Of a stretch of 48,099 bases of DNA, positions 38,178 through 48,099 are shown in pieces. This DNA is from Oppiella nova. Taxonomy: Eukaryota; Arthropoda; Arachnida; Sarcoptiformes; Oppiidae. The DNA is taken from contig CAJPVJ010000068.1 in NCBI GenBank assembly GCA_905397405.1, positions 1-48,099 of the forward strand, read 5' to 3'. How positions within the stretch are numbered: the first letter of the stretch is position 1; every line of letters starts with the position of its first letter. The notes below the pieces were generated by a model. That model saw nothing but the letters and a program-made list of their open reading frames with translations. It did not search any database and was not told the origin of the DNA. The translations under genes and the position numbers were made by a program.

Positions 38178-39295
38178 GTAGGAAATGTGTTGGCGGGAGA
38201 GAGAGAGAGAGAGAGAGAGAATAGGACAATAAATTAAAGCACATATTATTTCACCAATAAATTAAAAACTCAATTCTCAACCCTTTTTGTGTTTTGTGTT
38301 ATTCGCTGTAATTATAAGCTTATCGTCGCGTTGTGTTGGATATACACAACACAAACAGAGCTCAGTGTTCATCACGAGAGCGCCGGTATTGTGTGGATAT
38401 CGACCAGAATTTCCAGAATCATATGTATGTATGAGATGTGCTGTATTGTTGGGGAGAGCCGTAGACAACAGCACTTCATTGGAAAACATTGACAAATATC
38501 CACACCCTTTGCCATCACTCCTACACATCGATCGCACAGTTGGAGAGAGAGAGAGAGACTTGGATTATATGATATGATTCTTGTGAATCAAAGCTATATT
38601 AGTCTTTTCATGAATAAACTGAATATCCGTTTTAAGGCTTATTATTAATAGAAATAATTCCCGGAATCTTCAAAAGACAACAAATCTATTATTGAATCCC
38701 ATATTAAGTTGAATTCACAGTTTTACTAATTATATAAATGTGTTTTGAATGCTATATTTTGGTTATTTTCAAACAAAATTTCTTTCGTAATTATATACTA
38801 TAAAGAAATTACTTCTTTTAAGCCAATACTCAACACAGTTATTATTACTTCATATTTTTAAAATCATAAATATTTATAATTATTATGCATTCAATGTATT
38901 CAGTGAAGGGTTTGTTAATAATTGAAACAATTCGTGGAAAACATTAACGAATATTCTGTTGAATAACTGAATGACATTTATATATATTCAGTAAAAAAAT
39001 GTTATCAATGACAACGATCGACACAATCATAAAAAACGCAAAACTAATTGTAATATAAATAGAAAAACATAAATCTTGTCATTTTATCGATGAATTTAAT
39101 GCAATGCACCGATGGATCGATTCAGATAATGAGAACTAATCACAAACCATCGCTTAAAACACACTATTATTACGGTTATTGTCGTTATGTATATCTGCAC
39201 ACAATTTATCGCATATTCATTGACTATACACTCAATTTGTTGTTATAGTTATCTCTACTACTGATATGATTGTAGTGTTTTTTGTGGGCTCATAG

Positions 39296-39298
<3 letters not shown>

Positions 39299-39332
<34 letters not shown>
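39299..39332. repeat. (GA)n microsatellite
   Basis: GA tract of 34 bp. Confidence 0.97.
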
Positions 39333-39335
<3 letters not shown>

Positions 39336-41007
39336 ATACACTCAAGTATCACAACCACTGCATCACTGACTCAATGATTGAGCGCCGAGTTGTGAATCCC
39401 TAACACAATGGATGCAAATTTCCAACATATCTACCCATCACTACATCGTATATATTATATAATATAAATTTATAAAACATAAACCATTATATGATTGAGA
39501 GTCCGGTGCCAATCGCACGTGAAGCGAGACCTATCGTATAATATCTCATATCATATAAATCAATAATTTTGGAAATCGTGAAACAAATCTATTTTTTGGT
39601 GCATTCATTATACTAATTATAATTCATACGACAAAATCCGTAAAATCTGTAAAACAATTGAATATTTGATTAGTCTATTAGATTCCATGAGATTTTCAAG
39701 CGTTTGTTTTGATGCGAAAATTATTGATTGATTGTGTGAAGTAGTAAAATGAGACGAAAGTAAAACCAGTGAGAGGACTGGTATGAAATTTTTGCAGTCA
39801 ATTTAATGCATGGATATTACAATGGATGCCAAACTAATTTGTATGCATACGAAACAAAAGAGGCTTAAAAATTGGTTAAATGTAAAACACAATAGAGATA
39901 GCGATTGGAGTGGAGAGCGAGTGAGAGATACAGTGAAAGTAATGCTTAAATAAATGCTAATTTCAAGAGTAAGCTCCCAATACCCCGACACCAATAGCTT
40001 AGGCCAAGTATATGCAAAAGTGTGCGCCTGTTATGTCTGTTGAGCTAATTTGCGAAAACATAATAAGGAGCTGTCATTCACTGATGTGATGCCGGAGTCC
40101 ATGTTTGTACCGATGGTGTGATGTGTGTTGAAAATTAGTCTCTCTCTCCACTCTCTCCATCTCTCTGTTTATAACTACACGTAATACCAGTCAATGCATA
40201 TTACTATACATTTTACAGATCTCTCTCTCTCTCTCTCTCTCTCTCATCCACTTTCTCTGTCTATTTAGTATAATGTTATGCATTAGGCTTTATATAGTGT
40301 TATGTCTTTTTCTATAGTTTTGGGGCGAAATAAAAGCCTGTTTTATATTTGAAATTTTTGACAGCATTAGCATTAGTTAGGAATTAGTTTTCAGTAAATA
40401 TTTCACAATATTTAATACTCTTGTTGTGTGTTTTGCCTACTTTTAAAATATAAATATATATGAAATCCGAAAACATATACACATTATTGAAATAAATTTC
40501 ATGAAAATCTCTCTCACATTCAGATCTTGTGTAAAATAAATGCAATAAATTTTTTAGAAAAATATATTTTCAAAGATATAAACACTTTAGAAGTTTATAA
40601 TAAAATATTGATAAACATTGCTTTTCATATTATACAATATTTTGATATATTTTCACTGATAAATAATCTATCACGGTGATTATGTTTAATAAACTATGAG
40701 CTAAATATTGGCAATTCCGGTGCAAATGGTTTTTTCAATTTTTAAAATTAAAACTTTAAAACATTTTGGATTATAAATTACATTCAAAAAGTATGTGTTT
40801 TGTGAGAAACTTCCAAAAAATATAATTAATAAAAGGAAACTAAAACTAAAAAAATATTTATCTTATGTCAAGTGTTTGTGTTAAACGTAAAAACAGGTGA
40901 ACCCTTGTGTTAAACGTTTACATTTAAGTCAATTAATTCTCGCAATTAATCAGTGAAAAAACATTAGAGAAAATTAAAAACCAAATAAATTTTAATAAAA
41001 AAGGATC

Positions 41008-41604
41008 AAATATTTTTGTAATTATATTATTTAAATGTCGTGGAATAGAGTAATAGAGTGTTTCGGATAATAAATAACAAGAATCTCATTATTAATAGTG
41101 AATCTAATTTAAGGTTTTTAATGAGTTATACACAAATTCTAGCAATTAATTACCTATTTTTAAATATAAAATAAAAATGATGCATAATACTAACAAATAT
41201 AAATATATTTATGTTTGCAAATCAATCTCGGTTTTTAAATTATTATTATTTTTATGTTAACACTTAATAATCTATATTTGAATCTTAATTATTACATTTT
41301 TTTGTTATTAATATTTATACTTTTGTTTGTTATTATTTATTTTTAGTAATAGAGTATAAAATATAATTTGTTACAGAATTTTAAACATATAAATAGTACA
41401 GTATATAAAAATTTCAATTATTTAATGTTATTTCAATGAAAAGTCAGTATACCTCATATTATCACTAATGGGAATATAACAAAACAATCGCATGATTTGT
41501 TTTATAATATTAATCTCTGTCGTCTGACATTCAATTATATCGCATAATAATAATACTGTTGTATAACAACATGGACTGAAGTGACAGTTTTAGGAATTGT
41601 GAAA
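41008..41604 (+). repeat. Inverted duplication E, left arm
   Basis: About 597 bp, highly AT-rich, present in inverse orientation at 47504-48099 with a few substitutions and small length differences. It is non-coding, with no terminal inverted repeat or ORF typical of a transposon. Confidence 0.95.
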
Positions 41605-41672
41605 AATAGTGTAAAAATCGTTTTGAAAAGACTTGTCTTCGTTGTCACAATCGGAGACAAAGAGATTAAACG

Positions 41673-41774
41673 TTTGACACAAACATATTATCTATAAAAG
41701 TATAAAATACTGTTTTCCCAGTTTTATGGCAATGAATTGTAAAATATAATGAGAGAGAGAGAGAGAGAGAGAGA
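41673..41774 (+). repeat. Inverted duplication R, left arm
   Basis: Sequence from TTTGACAC through the (GA)n tract 41751-41774. An exact inverted copy is at 43063-43165. Confidence 0.95.
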
Positions 41775-42808
41775 ATATTTTAGAGGATTAACTTTTGGCT
41801 ATAACAAGAATATACTGTATATTAGGATTGAATTTTTATTTTATAATACAAGCATTAGTTTTATTTTTATAAATAAGTGTTTTGTCGGAGAAAAATAAGT
41901 GTAATATTTTTGACATTATTTAATGACATGACACTAACAACAGCTCAAAAGCGTACATAAAGTTTGAAATATTTTTATGTTAAGACTCACACTCTTCCCA
42001 GTGATGAACGACAAGTGAAAAACATTTTTTTGAAATAGAAATTTAGTCAATGTATGAGAAATTGTTTTTGTTATGTTTTAAACAAAACATTTGTTTGATT
42101 TATGGTACGAAAGAAAACATTTTTATCATTTTTTAGATTTAATCGCTAAACTATTTTCTTATGTATAAAATAGTTACAAATTAAACATAAAATATTGTTA
42201 TATATTTGGGACAATATCGATGACAATAATTTGATAACTTATTGATCTATTGCTGAAAAATAATGTCTAAACCTGAAATTTGTATGTAATATAAGAATAT
42301 TATAAATATTCTGTTTTTTATGTGGATTTAGATTGCATTTAACGCTCATATTTAGTGACAGAATCTATAATAAGGTCCTAAAATAGAGATGACATCCATT
42401 TTTCTTCGCTTCGCCTAATCTTATATACATCTGAGGGACTGACGTATCCATCATCTGAACACACATGAGAGAGAAGGAACGGGAGGAACGGGTGACTATT
42501 ATATCATAGAAAAGTGCGTTGACTATACTATACAAGTGTATAATGAATCACTATTTTGTGTCACTTTTTTTCGGGCTCTAAAATATTCACTCAAACATTA
42601 ACATTAAGATTATAGTCGTGTTTCTCAGCAAACGTTTCGGTGAATATCACAAACATATAATGAATGCTATATTCAGTGTTTTGGCGAAAAAATTGTTTTA
42701 CTTTTTATATTTAGGCTCTGATTATAGACTTTAAGTATTCATTCACACGTTTAGAGAGTGAGAGACGACTAGTGAGAGGGAGAGAGAGGACGTAGAGGAC
42801 AGGGATGG

Positions 42809-42814
<6 letters not shown>

Positions 42815-42839
<25 letters not shown>

Positions 42840-42940
42840 GATGAGAGGAGCGACTGTCTGCCCCCCAGAAATATATACACACCGGAGGTATTGAGGGTAT
42901 GAAATGTGGCGCAAATGTGGCGATGAAATGATCAAAACAT
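42815..42940 (+). repeat. Inverted duplication S, left arm
   Basis: A (GA)n tract (42815-42839) plus 101 bp ending AAAACAT. An exact inverted copy is at 43166-43291. Confidence 0.95.
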
Positions 42941-43062
42941 GAATAGCGTATGTATTCTGTATGTTAAGTCATTTTCATACAAAATGAGTCAAAAAATACT
43001 ACTGTAATCATAGTTACCATTAGTTAACACTCCGTTGAAAATTTTAAAATTCTTTTTCATTC

Positions 43063-43165
43063 CTCTCTCTCTCTCTCTCTCTCTCTCATTATATTTTACA
43101 ATTCATTGCCATAAAACTGGGAAAACAGTATTTTATACTTTTATAGATAATATGTTTGTGTCAAA
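43063..43165 (-). repeat. Inverted duplication R, right arm
   Basis: A (CT)n tract (43063-43087) then the reverse complement of 41673-41750. It abuts the right arm of S with no spacer. Confidence 0.95.
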
Positions 43166-43291
43166 ATGTTTTGATCATTTCATCGCCACATTTGCGCCAC
43201 ATTTCATACCCTCAATACCTCCGGTGTGTATATATTTCTGGGGGGCAGACAGTCGCTCCTCTCATCCTCTCTCTCTCTCTCTCTCTCTCTC
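43166..43291 (-). repeat. Inverted duplication S, right arm
   Basis: Reverse complement of 42815-42940, ending in the (CT)n tract 43267-43291. An ORF at 43035-43346 spans both arms and is a repeat artefact. Confidence 0.95.
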
Positions 43292-45377
43292 GGCAGTCCC
43301 TATAAGTTATGACAAAAAGGCTGGTAATAGTTATTATTGCCTTTAATTTCCATCTCTTTTGGCGGGCCGTCAACTTATAATTAAGGGGTGAATCCACTCA
43401 ATTGGGACCATTGGCTGCACCATTACCTCTGCAATCGCTATCCTCTCTAATAACAGGACTCATTGGTAAAGCTTTTACTATTATAATGAAGACGTTTTGA
43501 TATGTACTCCACGTAAACACCAATACACCTAAACATTCACATTTAAATTCATTAATAAATACATAATTGTCTGGATTTTTGTTTTAAAATTTAAAATTAA
43601 TTTTTCTATTTATTAAACCACTACGAAAAAAAGTCGGTAGCAATTAATGGGGTTAAGTGTAAGTGAGTTAAATTAGTAACAAAGCAAATGTATCCGTCAA
43701 TGGAGTGGAACTGTACCCACCATTCCTTAACCGGCAGCTATTCCTGGACTATGTGTGAGGCTATAAACACCAGGAAGTCATTGAACAACAAAAATTGAAT
43801 CAAATATTCAATTAAAAGAGAAAATTTATATTTTACTCCTCAACACACAGTATATATAATATGATATCATATAATAGTATATAATTCTAAATATAAAACA
43901 TTTTTTTTGGCTCTCAATTAATTCTTTGATACTTATATGTATTATACATACAATGCATTCAATAGTATGGAAAGGGAGAGAGAAATTTGGGATAAAAAGT
44001 CGTGATTTAGCTAATGGTTTATACAAAAGACTTCTTGTTTTTTCTCACTTGAAGTGAATATTTTATTATAAATATAACGAATACATCAAATGCTAGTGAA
44101 GTGGAAAAATAGTTGCATTTTTTACTCTTATTCCCAATGACTTTACACTATTATATATACTTTAATATAAATTAAATTTTTTTGATCTCCTTTACAATTC
44201 ACGCAATCATTATTATAACTTATATATAGAAATATGTGAATTATTATCATTATTATTATAAGAATAATAATAAACTCTAACTTATATTTTATCACATCTA
44301 ATGTTTCTATAATTTTAATTTTTTGTTCACTCTCTCACTAATGACTCCAATGCCTGTAAATAATTATAGATTTTTGGCGAAAAAACTATTTTATGAGCAA
44401 AAAGTCAAACACTAAGAATTTGGTCATAAATCAGGAAAAATTGTTTTTTATTTCTCTATTTAAGCCCAATATAAGGCCAATCATATTCGGGAGGTCTTAA
44501 TCAATTCAGTCATAATCTCTTAATAAATAAGACATTTTTCATTTTCTTTCCGGATATCTATGCTATTATTTTCTTTATTTATATGATTTATAAAGTTTCA
44601 CAATTGATATATTTAATATTTTAAAATATTTTTGTTTAGGAAAAATTGTATACTTTGTAAAGTTATTTGTAATGACTTTTAATACCTGTAAAAATTATTT
44701 TAACTATTTTCAATTAACAATTAAATCAGTTTTAAATTACTTGCAGTGTAAAATGTTTTAATTATAATAAGAAGTAGTAAACATTTCATTAAGAATTTTG
44801 TGAAAAAATAAAATCATGAAAACACACGAAAAATACAAAACACTATTAATAAATGAAACTAAAAAATCTGATGACATGTGAAATGCAAGGAAAGAATGTA
44901 AGATCACAAGAAGTTTTGGTGTATTTGGTGCCAACTTTGGGCCGATGGGAACGGTAGGCAAAACACACACACGCTTAGCACAACTGAGTCAAAGGGATCG
45001 GATGTTTGGCTCGGAAACAACTTTTCTGGCGATGAAATCATTGCTCGATTCTGTTGGCAATTATTCGGCGCAATGGTTGGCCCTAATGAGCGAAAGGCCT
45101 GTCAGTGAGGTCTGTGCCACCGATTATGCGGTTTATATAAAGTTTTAATAGTGTTCAGCATTTTTCTCGGTCCCAAAATGTTGACTGTTTGTCAGTGAAT
45201 GCTGTGTTGATATATCGTATGAAATGTAATTTCTATGAAAATCAGTGTTTGCTTTTCAGATCCACTTTTCTTTGGCGACAGGCATTAGAATTGCCGCAAA
45301 AATATGTGATCGCGATATTTATTTATATATCGTATATTAAAATACTAGTCATACAATTAGGTGACAGAAAGGGAGAG

Positions 45378-45380
<3 letters not shown>

Positions 45381-45418
<38 letters not shown>
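45381..45418. repeat. (GA)n microsatellite
   Basis: GA tract of 38 bp, 146 bp before an oppositely oriented CT tract. Confidence 0.97.
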
Positions 45419-45423
<5 letters not shown>

Positions 45424-45562
45424 AAAGAGATGACTATTTGTACAAAACCGCAGCTGTGGCTCAGGGAGGCTGTGGAGACAAAAGCTGTCACTTATTCGTT
45501 ACATTGAGTTATTGACTCCAATTCGCTGTCCAAACGACAGCCAAACCTTTGTTTCACTACAA

Positions 45563-45563
<1 letters not shown>

Positions 45564-45601
<38 letters not shown>
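45564..45601. repeat. (CT)n microsatellite
   Basis: CT tract of 38 bp, complementary to the GA tract at 45381-45418, so the pair could fold back on itself. Confidence 0.97.
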
Positions 45602-45603
<2 letters not shown>

Positions 45604-47462
45604 CATTCATCACAATATTAAACAAATACAAAACAAATACTTTATTAAAGGCCCCGTAAAAACCAATTCATAAAATAATTTATTAATATTTAAAATTTAA
45701 TAATAAAATACGCTAAAAATAATTTATTTCCGAAATCATTACTATGATGTGTTGTATTCAAAATATATTTAGCAAAAAATACTTATAAACTCTTAAACAT
45801 TGAGGCAATCAATCAGTTCTGTGCCATCGATTGAGGTTCCCATTAGAGAAGACACACTAAACACTTGGTTTTAATGCGAAAAGTGGCCAAACCTTCCGAT
45901 ACCTACCTATACCTACAGCAGAGTTTCATTCGTTAAATAATTTTTTTTGTGTTACCTTCAAATTAAATACCAAAATATAAATACATAATAACATAGAGTT
46001 TGGCATAAAATTCCTGAAAACATCATTAAATATCTGAAACACAAATTTAATAATAAAAAAGAGATTAGTCTTTAGGCAAAAATATTTGCAATGATTAATA
46101 AATCGGACAAATCTTTCATCGAATTATTGAAATTTTAAACAAAATCTCTTTGCATTCAAAATATAATCAATTGATTTGTTAAGCAAACATAATATTCGCC
46201 TCTAATTAGTATACAATAAAATCATTTGAGAACTGATTTTTGTAATCATTAAAAATAGTGTAAAACTTAAACATAATTACGATTATTGAATACAATAGAG
46301 GAGAACGTGTGCCAAATGTCTGTGCCTTCGCATCGACCCGTTGTCTCGAGACAATTGTTGGACTCAAACACAGAAAAGATAATAACTTTATATAACGTTA
46401 TGTTTATCTAAATACTTATGTTTAGGAAACTCGTGTTTAGTATTGTAGCGTATAATTGATGAATGAGTTGTTGTATTCAGCATTAAATTCAAGTCCTATT
46501 CTCTCTCTCTCTCTCTCTCTCTCCCCTAAAGTTAAGCCGATTTGAACGGATTATGAGGAATGAGAAAAAAGTGTCGTTTTGTCCAATAGTTGGCCCCAAA
46601 TCGACCGGGGATTACATCTCTTAAATTACCTAAGCTTTATGACCAATTGTATTAACATAAGTACCGCCCGACCACTTGATTGTCGACCCCTTCCCCTCTC
46701 ATTATAAGCGGTTTTGCACAGACATGAAAAGAGCACTAAATCTGTGAATATGAATGGTATATACAGTTATATAAAGTGCACACAATTTATGAATGAAATT
46801 GCATTAAAGAATTATTTTTAAATTTTTATTTCATATAAAAGACATAAATTTCTATTATCTATGCTTTTCTCAAAAGTGTATAATAATTGCCACAAAGAAA
46901 AGAGTAGAAAAGCAAATGTTTTTGTAGGCATTTAATGGAAAACAGATTTTTTGCACAAAAAACGAAATCAATTTTCTCAGCCTTAAAGACATCTGTTTTT
47001 GAGTTCATTAGAGTCCAGAAGTTCTCTCTCTCTCTCTCTCATTCTTAAATTGAACACAAATTACACTTTTATTGTAATAATTTTAAACAAAAATTTCTTT
47101 TAAAAGTAATTTTCGTCTGTTTAAGCATTAAATCTCTATTTTATGCCATAAATGAGTGTATTTTTGTAGATTAATGTAACAAAACATTTACAGTATCTGT
47201 GCGTCAAATAAAATGTAATTTGAAAATATATCTTATTTTTGTGTGTTTTGTATTTCCACAAAAAATTAGACAATCTTTATATAAGACTCTTTAGTTGTCT
47301 TTTTTAGTGATTGAAATCATTATAGAAGTTATAAAAGAAGTACTTTTTCAAACATTTTCTCTCTCTTTACTTCTGGTTTACCACCACTTTCTGTGAGACA
47401 GTCATTAGATTTTTATATATAATTTAATTTAAATTAGTTGTGAATTCTTAAGCGAATATAAT

Positions 47463-47463
<1 letters not shown>

Positions 47464-47498
<35 letters not shown>
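47464..47498. repeat. (GA)n microsatellite
   Basis: GA tract of 35 bp at the boundary of inverted duplication E. Confidence 0.97.
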
Positions 47499-47500
<2 letters not shown>

Positions 47501-47503
47501 TTA

Positions 47504-48099
47504 TTTCACAATTCCTAAAACTGTCACTTCAGTCCATGTTGTTATACAACAGTATTATTATTATGCGATATAATTGAATGTCAGACGACAGAGATTAATA
47601 TTATAAAACAAATCATGCGATTGTTTTGTTGTATTCCCATTAGTGATAATATGAGGTATACTGACTTTTCATTGAAATAACATTAAATATTGCAATTTTT
47701 ATATACTGTACTATTTATATGTTTAAAATTCTGTAACAAATTATATTTTATACTCTATTAATAAAAATATATAATAACAAACAAAAGTATAAATATTAAT
47801 AACAAAAAAATGTAATAATTAAGATTCAAATACAAATTATTAAGTGTTAACATAAAAATAATAATAATTTAAAAATCGAGATTGATTTGCAAACATAAAT
47901 ATATTTATATTTGTTAGTATTATGCATCATTTTTATTTTATATTTCAAAATAGGTAATTAATTGCTAGAATCTGTGTATAACTCATTAAAAACCTTAAAT
48001 TAGATTCACTATTAATAATGAGATTCTTGTTATTTATTATCCGAAACACTCTATTACTCTATTCCACGACATTTAAATAATATAATTACAAAAATATTT
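47504..48099 (-). repeat. Inverted duplication E, right arm (runs to window end)
   Basis: Reverse complement of 41008-41604. It starts just after a (GA)n tract (47464-47498) and continues to the last base, so its far boundary is not seen. Confidence 0.95.

Larger units (their letters stand above)
33464..41007. other. Downstream non-coding region, part 3
   Basis: AT-rich DNA with GA/CT tracts at 35028-35061, 35874-35895, 36078-36104, 36407-36427, 36534-36565, 36873-36900, 38199-38220, 39299-39332 and 40219-40245. Short ORFs such as 35349-35567, 36706-37083 (which runs through a microsatellite) and 38287-38577 show no family resemblance. A perfect hairpin lies at 38141-38177. No gene is called. 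Confidence 0.55.
43292..47463. other. Downstream non-coding region, part 4
   Basis: AT-rich DNA with tracts at 45381-45418, 45564-45601, 46498-46522 and 47024-47040. A 67-codon ORF at 44945-45148 has a slightly higher G+C content than its surroundings and starts with ATG, but I do not recognise it and see no splice context that joins it to anything. No gene is called. Confidence 0.55.

Noticed and set aside
44945-45148. 67-codon ATG ORF with slightly coding-like composition
   Set aside because: No recognisable family, no promoter or poly(A) context; ORFs of this length are common here.
1-48099. CRISPR arrays, bacterial operons, rRNA or tRNA genes
   Set aside because: The DNA is eukaryotic with spliced genes; no regularly spaced repeats, no tRNA B-box or cloverleaf and no rRNA-like segment were seen by eye.

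Overview
The window is eukaryotic nuclear DNA. It is strongly AT-rich (about 30% G+C by eye), has long introns, and is crowded with (GA)n/(CT)n microsatellites. One gene is clearly recognisable: a plus-strand T-box transcription factor of the TBX20 group (Drosophila H15/midline), split over six coding exons between 2352 and 18346. The protein resembles arthropod midline/H15 and vertebrate TBX20. That, with the genome style, suggests an arthropod, possibly a chelicerate such as a mite. The sequence alone does not settle the taxon.

Gene layout. Exon 1 (2352-2544) carries an eh1-like repression motif. Exon 2 (3349-3790) encodes a Ser/Pro-rich linker and should encode the first part of the T-box. 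Exons 3-5 (9362-9635, 12454-12621, 16166-16242) encode the rest of the DNA-binding domain and look intact. Exon 6 (17836-18346) encodes an Ala/Pro/Gly-rich C-terminus. All splice sites are GT-AG and all phases agree (1665 nt, 555 codons including the final stop). There is one serious anomaly: the stretch of exon 2 that should encode the first T-box strand/helix is scrambled, is about four codons short, and contains an in-frame TAA at 3771-3773. Flanking residues and the downstream splice donor are preserved. This is either a local assembly error or a genuinely damaged allele.

Region by region. 1-2184 is upstream non-coding DNA, and its first 242 bases are an inverted copy of 6335-6596. 2185-18346 is the T-box gene; intron 4 contains a 475-bp direct duplication. 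18347 to about 18710 is the probable 3' UTR. From there to 48099 (about 29 kb) I find no convincing gene. That part holds microsatellites, two tandem duplications with nearly the same 127-128 bp unit (about 30.4 and 31.0 kb), composite inverted/direct duplications (32.6-33.5 kb and 41.7-43.3 kb), a 597-bp inverted duplication whose second arm runs off the end of the window (41008-41604 versus 47504-48099), and one small G+C-rich island (25.79-25.96 kb).

I do not see a new multi-gene system. The observations most worth following up are the broken T-box segment, a recurring CCNGTGCC motif that is far too frequent for this base composition, the inverted duplications with GA/CT tracts in their arms, and the equal-length tandem duplications that may be assembly artefacts.
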